A DNA stretch of 64,000 nt from Rhodeus uyekii (Eukaryota > Chordata > Actinopteri > Cypriniformes > Acheilognathidae), in contig JAWRVZ010000238.1 in assembly GCA_037043235.1 (NCBI GenBank), positions 40,001 to 104,000 of the forward strand, given 5' to 3'. The notes under the pieces are model-generated. The model made no database searches. It worked only from the letters and a program-made list of their open reading frames with translations, and was not told where the DNA came from. The position numbers were made by a program, and so were the translations under genes. Positions 20,970-31,614 of the stretch are shown here, piece by piece. Within the stretch, counting starts at the first letter, position 1; every line of letters begins with the position of its first letter.

Positions 20970-22942
20970 AGTAAGTTCTTAGGGACAGGGATGATGGTGG
21001 ATCAGCACAGGACCGCAGAACACGACCTGAAACACCATCCGGCCCAGCAGCTTTCATAACATCCACACGCTTGAGTGCCGTCCGAACCTCATCCTCCGAG
21101 ACAGAGATCACGTGATTGTTGCTGCTCTGAGTGATTCTCTCTGACGCGGCCCTCGGCGGCGTCGTGCTGCCGCGATTGCCATCAAAGCAGGCGTAGAAAG
21201 AGTTTTAACTCGTTCACAAGCAACGGATCAGCTCTCACCTCTGCAGAGGATTTAGATCCAAAGGCACAGATGGTCCTCAGTCCCTGCCACATCCACCGGG
21301 AGTCGTTTAGCAATTAATGAGACTTCACTCGATCCCTATAACGGAACTTTGCGGCTTTAACAGCATGTTGGAGAGCATAGCAGGATGTTTTATAGTCCCT
21401 CATGTCCCCTGATAGTAGACCGGCGTTGTATGCAGCTGTGCGTGCGCTCTGAATAGGGTGACCAGCGATTAACTTCCCTCCTAACCGGTGATTCCTGAAC
21501 GAGTCTTTGTTTGTACTCAGGTGTGAGGAAAATGACGGCATGGTCCGATTTACCAAAGGCTGGCAGTGAACGAGCCTTGTAGGCATTCTTAAGCAGAGAA
21601 TAGCAATGATCCAGTGTGTTTGCTCCTCGTGTGTGACAGGAGACGTGCTAGTGGAAGTTTGGCAAGACTTTAAGGTTGGCTTTGTTAAAATCACCCGCGA
21701 CGATGAAAGCAGCATCAGGGTGTGTGTTTATGGAGCCGCTGATGGCATCATGGAGGCCAGATAAAGCCAGTCCTGTGTCTGCCTGTGGTGGAATATAAAC
21801 CACAGTAGCAACGACTGATGAAAACTCCCTCAGCAGATAGAATGGGCGGCAAATGATTGTTAAATGTTCCAGGTGAGGCGAGCAGGATCGCGAAAGGATG
21901 GAGATGTTCCTGGGATCGCACCATTTCTTATTGATCATGAAACACACTCCACCGCCTTTGGATTAACCGGCCTCAGCTGTTCTGTCCATCCGAAAAACAG
22001 AGAAGTTCTCAGACAGTGTCACAGCTGTGCCCGGGACCACGGGCGTGAGCCATGTTTCGGACAAACAAAAGATGTTGCAGTCTCTCATGTCCCGTTGGAA
22101 ACTTATCCTGGCTCTAAGATCGTCCATCTGTGCAGCCATGTCAGCAGCCATATCACCCTGTAGACTAAGACTGGTTGCCCACTGAAGCTAAGCAGGGTTG
22201 AGCCTGGTTAGTACCTGGATGGGAGACCTCCTGGGAAAAACTAGGTTGCTGCTGGAAGTGGTGTTAGGAGGCCAGCAGGGGGTGCTCACCCTGTGGTCTG
22301 TGTGGGTCCTAACGCCCAAGTATAGTGATGGGGAAACTGTACTGCAACAAGCACTGTCTTTCGGATGAGACGTTAAACCGAGGTCCTGACTCTCTGTGGT
22401 CATTAAAAATCCCAGGATGTCCTTCGCAAGAGTAGGGGTGTAACCCCGGCATCCTGGCCAAATTTGCCCATTGGCATTGGTCCATCACGGCCTCCTGATT
22501 CCCCCCCATACTCTAATTGGCTTCATCACTCTGTCTCCTCTCCACCAATAAGCTGGTGTGTGGTGAGCGTTCTGGTGCAATGTGGCTGCCGTCGCATCAT
22601 CCAGGTTGATGCTGCACATTGGTGGTGGTTGAGAAGATTCCCCCCTACTATGTGAAGCGCTTTGAGCTCTGGAAAAAGCGCTATATAAATGTAACATTTC
22701 TTCTTCTTCATCATCTTATTCTCCAAGGATTGGACATTTGCGAGCAGAATGCTCAGGAGAGGTGGACTGAATGCTCTTTTCCTCAGTCTGTTGCGGATCG
22801 CAGCGCGTTTCCCGCAGTGTTTCTTGAATCTTCGACTCGAGTGTCTATTGTTCAAGTCGGCGTTCCGAAGAATCTCAGGTGGCCACAGAGGATCAGTGAA
22901 AGTGTCCTGAAACAGGTCAGTGTAGCAGTAACCAATGTCCAA
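20970..22942 (-). pseudogene. Rex1/L2-like LINE endonuclease-RT pseudogene
   Basis: RKRAFSPPLLSILLANVQSLENK (about 22775-22705) begins the endonuclease; after the SINE it resumes at 22151 with DDLRARISFQRDMRDCN and CLSETWL, then KKWCDPRN, LEHLTIICRPFYLLREF, VVYIPPQ and AAFIVAGDFN (catalytic GDFN motif) by about 21680. The frame then shifts. At about 21100-21010 LKRVDVMKAAGPDGVSGRVL marks the RT N-terminus. The RT palm and thumb are lost. Several frameshifts confirm a pseudogene. Confidence 0.85.
22144..22694 (+). mobile_element. SINE3-like (5S rRNA-derived) SINE, copy 1
   Basis: The head resembles 5S rRNA: GCCATATCACCCTG, then GAAGCTAAGCAGGGTT (box A) and TAGTACCTGGATGGGAGACC (box C internal promoter). 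A unique body of about 400 bp follows, ending in GCGCTATATAAATGTAA, a LINE-type tail. It is inserted inside the endonuclease of the minus-strand LINE. This is a SINE and not a 5S rRNA gene, since the 5S-like part is diverged and continues into the body. Confidence 0.9.
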
Positions 22943-23583
22943 AAGTGTTTTGCTGTCATAGCAGATCAGTGCAGATGGTAGATTAGTAAAAAAAAAAAAA
23001 ATTTATTAAAAAAAACAAAGGAGTACAATAACAAGTAAAAGCAGTCTTAGCGGAGCGACCTGAACGGCGACGCCATTTTCAACTGTGTTTCAACTTCACT
23101 GCTTCAGAAGCTTCGTTTGGCACATCCCTAGGTTTAAGTAAAACAGTGACTCAAAACAACCCTTGCCTTAAGTTTATTAACAAGAACAAATGCGAGATTC
23201 ACAGATACAAAGTATATACGAAGGAGAAACAAATTCACCATAAACTCAAAACACACGGCACACCACACACACATTTAAATAAAGGTGAGAAAATGTATTT
23301 TTTAAATATTGTTGGGAACTATAAACTGGGAAATGCACTAAGAACTTTAGCTTTGTCAAGGTGATAGTTGGGGTGAAAATACATTTTTTCATATTTATTT
23401 GTGACACACCATAAAGCATATAATGTTTGAACTTCAAGAACCAATGAGGTTAATTTTCGTGTCACGGAGCACATTGAGCTTCAGAGAGAACCAGAGAGGT
23501 TATCAGTCCATTGTAATCAGTGCTCTGCTTGACCAGAAGAGAATTAAATGTGTTGACCATTTGACTCACTTTGCTTGCTAATG

Positions 23584-26521
23584 TTAAAAATACTTTCTTC
23601 TGGATTTCATTGGGGGCCAAGCACCCAAGGTTTCAATTCCAGTTCTTATTTCTTTCTGGATTATTTTTCTCCAGGTAATTTCTAATACCTCAACCTCACA
23701 CAGTGTGAGACTCTCGATGCGTCCAGGAATATAAAGGTTGACATAGCGCCCCTTAACAGGATTAAACATAAATGTTTTTGAAGCTCCAGCTGGGATGTTG
23801 CAAACAGTTGCAGCTCTGTGAACACACCGTAACAGAAACAGAGAGGGTTTAAAAATTGTGATTTTATCTAATTTACTCAATTTCCAACCATTTGTGTAAG
23901 TATTAAGATGTATAACACTTACAGCTCATTATTGTTGCCATTATTTTCCAGGCTGTTGCCGATACGGATCTGAACACCATTGATCCTCTCTTCACAACAA
24001 TCTCCACGATTAGTGATGGTAACCCTGGTTACATTGAAGACGTAGAACAAGTCAACTCTCCACCAGGGGAGCTGTTGTTCCTCATCAGTATGACTACATG
24101 ACCCATGACTGAAGTCTGAATTCCTGTTGCCATCGACAGCCTTTTGAGCGTCTGATGATTCATATGTGGTAGACTGGACAGCTTTGGCACCAAGTGCAAG
24201 ATTCCCTGTTTTACAATAAATAAACAAACATTTCCGCATTTCAGTGATGAAGTATGATTCCAGTATAAATGATCAAAATACTTTATTTTGCAATAACGGT
24301 CTTGACATTCATCACTTACCAAATGTTCAGTAAGATCATTATATGCGTTACTGACAGTCAAATGAATAAAGAACACTTACTTGGAGCACAAATGTACGGT
24401 GATACTTCTGTTAATAAAATTGACACATTAATAAAGATATAAACAATTGCATTACGGTCTTCACTCTGTCTGTCTCTCACCTGCAAACACCTCAACCTCA
24501 CACAGTGTGAGAAACTTACTGCGCCCAGGAATATAAAGGTTGACATAGCGCCCCTTAACAGGATTAAATGCAAATGTTTTTGTAGCTCCAGCTGGGATGT
24601 CGTCAACCATTTCAGCTCTGTGAAGACACATCGTAACAGAAATACAGATACAGTTTTAAAATAGTGATTTTATCCATTTTACTAAATTTCCAACCATTTG
24701 TGCAAATATTAAAAGCCATACAATACTTACAGCGCATTATTGTTGCCATTATTTTCCAGGCTGTTGCCGATACGGATCTGAACACCATTGATCCTCTCTT
24801 CACAACAATCTCCACGATTAGTGATGCTAACTCTGGTTACATTGAAGACGTCCAACAAGTCAAGTCTCCACCAGGGGTCCTTGCCCCCATTAGTAAGACT
24901 ACATGACCCATGACTGAAATCTGGAAACCTGTTGCCATCGACAGCCTTTTGAGCGTCTGATTCGTATGTGGTAGACTGGACAGCTTTGGCACCGAGTGCA
25001 AGATTCCCTGTTTTACATCAAACAACACATTTCCGCATTTCAGTGATGAAGTATGATTCCAGTATAAATGATCAAAATACTTTATTTTGCAATAACGGTC
25101 TTGACGTGCATTATCCCTTATTGGTTAGCAGATGTTCTGTAAGATTATACGCGTCAAATGAATAAAGAACACTTATTGTGGAAAACAAGGATGTGGTGGT
25201 ACGTCTACATCTTTTGTTTTAACAAAACAGACACACATTAATAAACAAAGAATTGCATCACAGTCTTCTCTCTGTCTGTCTCTTACCTCCAAACACCTGG
25301 ACTTCACACAGAGTAAGGATTTTTTCATTCCCAGGTAGAAAAATGTTGACATATCGGCCATTAACAGCAGCAAATGTAAATGTTTGTGTGCCACTAAAAG
25401 CAGTGAGAATAGTTGCAACCCTGCAAATACATAAACAGTTAAAATTAAAACCAGAGGCATCGCAACAACGCACACATCTAACAAATTCAACTAAACTGCT
25501 CCGAGATCCAGTAGGTTTTTTATAGCACTCTTCACAAAACAAGCTGTTCATGTTTTATATTGCATTATTATGAGAAACAACTGTCAAAACACACAAATGT
25601 CGGATCACAATCTGAATGATATAAGTTAAAGTACATCTCCATGGTTGTGGTCGAGTGGTTGGTTTTTGCAGGAAGTGCAAGAGCTTATTAAACCAGATTG
25701 AACAATCAAACATGGGAAGATGACAGAACAACTGAAACATTTCTTACAGCTCGTTGTCATTTCCGTTGTTGTTCAGACTGTTACCGACACGAATCTGAGC
25801 TCCTTGAAGCCGCTCTTTGCAACAGTCTCCACGATTAGTGATGGTAACATTGCATACATTGTAGAGCTTTCCAAGGTCGACTCTCCACCATGGATTAACC
25901 TCAGCTGTAGTATGAGTGCATGACTTCTTGAAGAAATCTGAGTCTGTGTTTCCATCTACTGCATGTTTAGCTTTACCCAGTGGGTGTCCCCAGGAGGACT
26001 GCACAGCCAGGGCATTGAGGGCAAGATTCTCTGTTCAAGATTAAATGAAAATAAAGGATAAGACAGGTCCAAAGTGTAGCAAGTAAGGCAAGGCAGAGAG
26101 TCGTGGGAATGGAGTTAACATCAACTCAAACCACACCAGCCTCGAGTCTCATGGAAGAGAGAGGACCAGACCTGGACTTCACACTGTTTTGTTGAAGTCA
26201 TCCATGAGGGTTTGCCGCTTAACTTTCATTTCACCCGTTCCTGCATCGTTCATCACTGAACCTTTAACAGTTACTGGCTCTCGAGGTAGTGAGCAGGAGG
26301 GAACCAGCAAAAGTTTAAACACTTTAATTATAAAAACAACAGACGACTGTTGCACTCGCGCCACATTCCGTTCCCACTGCTCTCGGTCTCACCCTGCTTG
26401 CCTCACAAAGCAATACAAATAAATAAAACAAGCTTTCATTTCCCATATTTCACAAACCTTTGGAATCAGACATGCACAGTCCAGTCAGAAGCGTTAGAAA
26501 ATAAATCTTGAAACAATACAT
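23584..26521 (-). CDS. F-type lectin (fucolectin), three-domain copy
   Basis: The product should be a secreted fucose-binding lectin of innate immunity. I assembled these coding exons on the minus strand: 26521-26458 (start, signal peptide MYCFKIYFLTLLTGLCMS), 26030-25748, 25420-25287, an optional mutated exon at about 25217-25185, 25007-24731, 24617-24481, 24407-24381, 24205-23923, and 23815-23584 (stop). Intron phases agree and the frame is open for 478 codons without the optional exon. Three F5/8-like FTP domains result, each spread over a long and a short exon, each with a disulfide-like RGDCC and LTLCEV. Domain 1 has the HX26RXDX4R sugar-binding pattern; domain 2 has lost the His (Leu at 24897-24895); domain 3 keeps His with one extra residue. 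An AG acceptor directly upstream of the start codon implies a 5' non-coding exon. Expression is unproven. Confidence 0.8.
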
Positions 26522-27250
26522 CCTGAAATAAAGACAGAGCATCACAACATGAAGAATCACTTTAAATTTCTCATCCTCACTTAAACAAATATATTGCTAT
26601 TTCATTGATAATACAAGTATTAAAAAACACATGACTTTCAATCAGTGTAATGTGACATTACCTCCGTTCTGAATACCTATATTTCTACTTGTATTAATAA
26701 ATAAATCATCTAAACTGTTTTATATAGATTGTTTATTATTCAGTATTTTAGGTTTTTTTTATGTTTTAGGTGTGTAGCTGATATTTTAATTGCCATTAAT
26801 GCTTGCTAATGATTCATCAAGAGAAATAGACAGGGTTTAAAAAGGCAATTTACAACTTAAATCTGTTCTTACCGAATAACTTCTCTTGCTGAAACAAGGT
26901 TTAATCTCTTTATTTACACATTATAGTGTTCATGTAGATGTTGTCATTCTGCGTTGTGTAATTTTTTTTATTTTATTTTTTATGATAAATAATGACTGTC
27001 CACACTCCGGATTATCTTTTCCGATTTGTTTTATTCTTGGTGCCTGTAAATCACAAACAGGCACCACAAACCACATATACTCTGTCTTTAAACCACAAAA
27101 TACATGCATATGTTAAATGCACTAGTACTTTAATGTGCATTGCATAAACTATTAAACTAGAAACTCTAACATTGATTATACATTTGACTACACTCTTATG
27201 AACGTGCCGAAATGTTAGCCACTTAGCCGCTACCTCGTTGTTAATGTTCG

Positions 27251-27465
27251 ACGCGCACAAACATTTTTAAACCATTAAACACTTTTCCCATCCCTGTTGC
27301 AGTTTGCTGTTCCACAATCCCAGTCCCATAAGCACTGCACTATTGCACTCCCAGTCAGCACTGCACTCACAATAATTTGTTTACAATCATTTGGGGCATT
27401 CACGGTCATCACTAACCCAAAAAACTACTGAATAGTTGAACAAAGTTTACATTTACATTCACATT
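27251..27465. other. Unique arm sequence upstream of the left lectin gene
   Basis: No gene is visible. It contains short tandem phrases CAGCACTGCACTC and TAAGCACTGCACTATTGC. It is matched at 49440-49635 in the right arm, where a hAT remnant and other repeats separate it from the sequence next to the lectin gene. Confidence 0.6.
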
Positions 27466-29995
27466 TATGGGCAGATGACGTGACGCCTGTTTTTTCTGTA
27501 ACTAAGTGTAAATGTTTACTGAACTGCATTTCTCAAATAAAACACATGCCAGTGGGGCATAGAACATTTTTCAACATTATGATTTTGGGACGTAAAATAT
27601 ATTTGGTAGTGTTCATATTTCAAGAATAATAGCAAAATGTCCTGCGGTGTGACTGTAACATTGATGACTCCTCAAATGTAAATATTAGTAAAATGAAGCA
27701 GATATGTCTGGAGCAGCTAATAAATGCCTTGGCATTATTTTGTATGTCTTTGCTTAATTAAATTAAGTTTTAAAAATGCTAAAAAGTACTAAAATAGTAT
27801 TTACAGTACATTTAGTTTTGTAACACACATGCTGTCCTGCAGTGTGACATAGGATATTCGATTTTTGTACTGGCAGTTACATGGACAGCCATAGGGGTCT
27901 TTTAGTCAACACCCCTACCAGGAAATTCCCCATATGTTTGGGTGTGATATAGAGGTTAAAAGGTGACTATTAATATCTTATTAATTTGATAAATTTCATA
28001 ATTTCTGTCAGACCATGAATATAACCATTTTTGATATCCAGTGGTGTGACTGATCTAGTTTGAAAAAAAAGAAAAATATATATTAAAAAAAAAAAAAAAA
28101 AATCATATTCAGGTTTAAAACAATGAACTTATTCGGTTACTGTAATGTCCAAGCTCAGTCTTGTACAGCAATGACTCAAAATGGAAAGTGAAAAAGTCCT
28201 GTGGTAATTATTAAGTAATGATGTCTTTATTAAGTCAGATGTTATGTTTGCAATATTAAACATAAATATATATATATATATCGGTCTCTAAATGTATTAA
28301 ATAAATATTGTCAATATTATCTATAATATAACTATATTATACATAAATATATATCCGTCTTCATTTTTTTGTTGTACGTGTATGTTAACAGTCACTGATC
28401 ATTGTTTTTAAAGTGATTTGTTTGTTTAAAATGCTGGCTCTAACAGGTTGTCATGTGTCAGGGTTTTAGGTGAGCGAGGACTTTATTTGCAAAAAGGATA
28501 AAGTTTATTAACAGAATCAAACATACTGTCCCAGGGGGAAAAAAAAAATAGAAACTAGAATAGGCAAGACAAGGCAGGGCAGGACATGAAACGACATAGA
28601 ATAACGACACGACTGACAGCTAGAAATGACAACGAAGCGACACAGGACAGCAAACATGAGGGGATTAAATATACACAGGTGGAAGGGTAATTGATGAGAA
28701 CACAGCTGGGACAAATCAAAGTTAAGCAGGGAAACAAGGTGGGAGGGTTACACATAGCCGAGACATGAACACGCAGTCGATGCGAACGCGCATCGCCCAG
28801 TGTCCACATTAAACAAAGACGCAACATGAAAACATGAACCACATGCTCACAACACTGCACACGGACCCGAGAGAACGTGCTCGAGCAGAGCTTGAACCAC
28901 GCCCAATCACAAAACAGACTACACGAGAACGAGGAAACCCTCGGCTCGCGCGCTCATGACAAGGACGAACACATGGGTCATGAATATCCGAATCCCAACA
29001 CAAACCGAAACCAGACAAGACTAGCCTCGGGATCGGACATCATAACCGCACATACGACGTTACACAGACAACCGTGCGCATGGCCCAAATCCTCGAAGCC
29101 GTGCGCACACACATCAAATACGAGACATTACGGTAGTGTCAGAGCTCTGCCACAAAACCAAGAAATTACTAGATCGAATGCGGCAGAACCCTGACAGTCA
29201 TGTGTACGGTCTTATCTTTTGTTAGTGACACTACAGAATATCAAATGTCTCTTCACTGGAATATTTGTTTAAAGAGCTTAATTGATGATTTAAAATGCTT
29301 TTAATTATTTCAGCATGATTGTAATTACTTTCTCCTGAGAAACAAGATATTTGTTTCGTATTTTAAGTTAAAAATAGAAATGAATGGTCTTTATGACTGG
29401 GTCTGATTTGATGCCTCCAAAATGTTAATGTTTCAGTATGTCTTGTTCACTGTGTTTTTAGTTCAAATTCATACACCAAGTAATAAGATTGTACTGATTT
29501 GTTGCATTTCCATTAATGTTCAAATAGAGATGCAAATGAATTTCTTTGTTACAAAAGTATTCAACAAATTTCACCATAAATGTTCATACAGTGTCTCATT
29601 TCGTCCTGTGGTGTGACATCACTTCAAACACAATTAAATGACTTTTACCATGTTAACTAGCTTAAATAATTGTATGCATTTGAATATATTGCATAATATA
29701 ACTATATAAAAAATAAATAAACATTTTCAAATATTTGCAAAACTTTAATGATCATTCTTTAAGAATACTTGTTAAACTTAAAGTATTGAAATTAATAATA
29801 TTTTAATTTTATAGTAATGTCATGTCACACCGCAGGACATGATTTACCTGGCGCTGTGAAAAAAATCTGCTAACCTCTAACAGTTTCAGAAACAACAGTA
29901 TTTGAACTTTACAAATGCATACAATTCTCAAGCAATTTAGAACTTTTTTGAAAAAAATGCTGTTTCACCCTCATTTGTCAACTGACCTTATGCAT
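27466..29995. mobile_element. Unclassified 2.5-kb insertion unique to the left arm
   Basis: The right arm shows the uninterrupted site (TTTACATTTACATTTGGCAG at 49431-49445, complement). Candidate ends are GGCAGATGAC... and ...GTCAACTGACC, loosely inverted, between TTATG-like repeats. The interior is AT-rich, has no coding frame, and carries repeated TCCTGCGGTGTGAC motifs (27640, 27835, 28038, 29603 direct; 29826 inverted). A gypsy-type solo LTR (28456-29196) is nested in it. Confidence 0.55.
28456..29196 (-). mobile_element. Solo LTR, 741 bp, with target duplication
   Basis: Begins TGTCAGGGTT and ends AACCCTGACA, perfect 10-bp inverted ends. GTCATG flanks both sides (28450-28455 and 29197-29202), so the target duplication is 5-6 bp. 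On the minus strand a GCAAATAAAGTCC polyadenylation signal lies near the end and a TATATTTAATCC TATA-like box upstream of it. This is the pattern of gypsy or ERV LTRs; there is no internal region. Confidence 0.9.
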
Positions 29996-30282
29996 TTGGC
30001 AGTCGCTTTTATCCAAAGCGACTTACATTGCATTCAAGGAACACATTGAATAAGTTCTTGCTTTCCCTGGGATCGATCCTATGACCGGCTACAGGAAAGC
30101 CGGTTGTGTGGGTTGTGTGTGCATAGGTTAATACAAGCAGAGTAAAATACAGTAGATTTACGAAAATAATCCGTTCCGAGTTTGGCTTCGTAAGTCGATC
30201 TTTTTGTAAGTCGGTCAGGCTTTTAAATGTAAATTGCCTAATCTGTTCCAAGCCCTATGAAAACACCACATTTAATTTTATA

Positions 30283-30445
30283 ATAAAGCTATGCTTGTTC
30301 AGTATGGTCCCTATGGTCGAAGGGTTACGGCCAAATTCTTTCGCTATGGCGGACAAGTGCATCCCAGCTTTATACTTCTCAATTATCTCACTTTTCGTCT
30401 CCATGAGCATCTGCTTCTTCCCTTTCATTTTCATCGTGCTGCGTC
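30283..30445 (-). pseudogene. Tigger/pogo transposase N-terminus (helix-turn-helix)
   Basis: The minus strand reads METKSEIIEKYKAGMHLSAI, then AKEFGRNPSTIGTILNKH, the psq/CENP-B-type helix-turn-helix of pogo/Tigger transposases. A one-base frameshift separates it from the expected start (MATQHDENER). The catalytic domain is absent, so it is a short internally deleted copy. Confidence 0.8.
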
Positions 30446-30729
30446 GCCATTATTTTGTGCCCAGTTAACAAGCTTTTTTTCTAATAACTAGCCATGGATG
30501 TGAAGATTGTTGCAAAGCTCTCAGCTAAGTATTTGTTAACTGGGCACAAAATAATGGCGATGCAGCACGATGAAAATAAAACTTATAGGCGAAAGCACGG
30601 ACGAACTTTAACGTTAGCGTAGCGCAGACGAAATGGGAGAGGAACGCTGCTACGCAGAGGCTGGTAGGAGCAATGCTGACCAATAGGAGTGCAGGATGCT
30701 GCAGCGAAAGCTAGCGTCAGAGCCAGGAG

Positions 30730-30812
30730 CAGTGTTGCCAGATTGGGTGGGTTCCTGGCAGGTTTTAAGCTGTAGTTGGGCTGGAAATCTTCAGTCCAAT
30801 CTGGCAACACTG
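30730..30812. mobile_element. 83-bp hAT MITE, left arm
   Basis: Ends CAGTGTTGCCAGATTGG and CCAATCTGGCAACACTG are perfect inverted repeats. Flanks GCCAGGAG and GCCGGGAG form an 8-bp target duplication with one mismatch. The same insertion is at 48838-48920 in the right arm, so it predates the duplication. Confidence 0.85.
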
Positions 30813-31614
30813 GCCGGGAGACAGCCAATGGGAGAGCGGGATGATTGAGAGTTTCCGGGTCAGTGGCGCGCGAATTTCAAAACAAAACTCGTAAATCGTC
30901 ACCTCGGCCGAGATTTCGTTTTTCGCATCTCAATCATTTTATCGTAACTCAGGTGGAAAAAAAACTTGAAATCTTTTATCATACATTGAACTTTTCGTAC
31001 GTAGAGCGTTTCATAAGTCGAGGTTCTGCTGTACTTTATTTAATACACAGGCAATAGAAAATTGTGTGCCCACATGATGACAATTTGGTTGCTCAGGATG
31101 AACTGATCTGTGTTCGATACATTGCTTTGCACAGCAGGTGTCACTAGAGAGCACACGGTTTCATGAGGCTTCGGGTAAATTTATCCTTCGCACATTTATA
31201 TCTGAAAGCTACTGCTAGACAACTGGTTTCTTTTGTTTGGATCTCTAGTCTATTGTCTTATCACACTTGGTTTGTTATTTTGTGTATTTGTGAAGGACAA
31301 ACATGATATTTACTCTGATATTAGAATTGTGAGAGAAAGTGCACAACAATAATTAAAGAACTACACAATTACATTAATCCTTTTAACAAAGAGCTGCGAT
31401 ACAAGTGTGATTGGTTTAGAGTTCTGTGTAATGTATTATGTACATTTAAAAAATATGTGAGTTTTTAAAAGGTATCACTATTGAAAGGGAAACCAAAAAT
31501 ATTTAAAGCTGCATTGAATTGAATTAATTCCAATTATAAATTTAGCTTGGTTTGCTGAGTGAGAATAAATATTCAACTAACCTGGACTTCATCAATGTAT
31601 CAACCTCACAGTGT

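Larger units (their letters stand above)
20967..23090 (-). mobile_element. Rex1/L2-like LINE, 5' UTR, endonuclease and RT start
   Basis: Minus strand: 5' end near 23085 (TGAAAATGGCGTCGCCGTTC), then a basic N-terminal region, an AP endonuclease interrupted by a 5S SINE (22144-22694), a linker, and the start of reverse transcriptase at 21150-20967, where the 4.75-kb element cuts in. A poly-A-like stretch at 22988-23010 is in its leader. Confidence 0.8.
12436..23130. mobile_element. hAT element expanded to 10.7 kb by nested insertions
   Basis: The left end is TAGAGATGGG and the right end is CACATCCCTA, hAT-like inverted ends. They are flanked by identical GGTTTAAG octamers (12428-12435 and 23131-23138), an 8-bp duplication as expected for hAT. 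Only about 61 bp at the left, parts of 15.01-16.0 kb, and about 40 bp at the right appear to be the host element itself (motifs such as AGCTTCGAAGC and CAGAAGCTTCG). The rest is later insertions listed separately. The assignment rests on the duplication and ends, since no transposase of this host element is legible. Confidence 0.7.
30150..31031 (-). mobile_element. Tigger/pogo-like element (left arm copy), palindromic
   Basis: TA-flanked ends CAGTAGATTTACGAA (left) and CGAGGTTCTGCTG (right) match the CAGTAGAACC..CGACTTAC ends of the right-arm copy (48622-49309). A frame-shifted minus-strand N-terminal transposase piece lies inside. Part of it is repeated in reverse (CATCGTGCTGCGTCGCCATT at about 30435 and its complement at about 30550), making a fold-back structure. 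A hAT MITE is nested within. Confidence 0.75.

Noticed and set aside
22144..22260. Possible 5S rRNA gene
   Set aside because: Box A and box C are present but the head is diverged, the 5S 3' half is missing, and it continues into a SINE body repeated at 56.6 kb.
28877..29194. 105-codon plus-strand frame as a gene
   Set aside because: It lies wholly inside a solo LTR defined by inverted ends and a target duplication, and reads against the LTR orientation.
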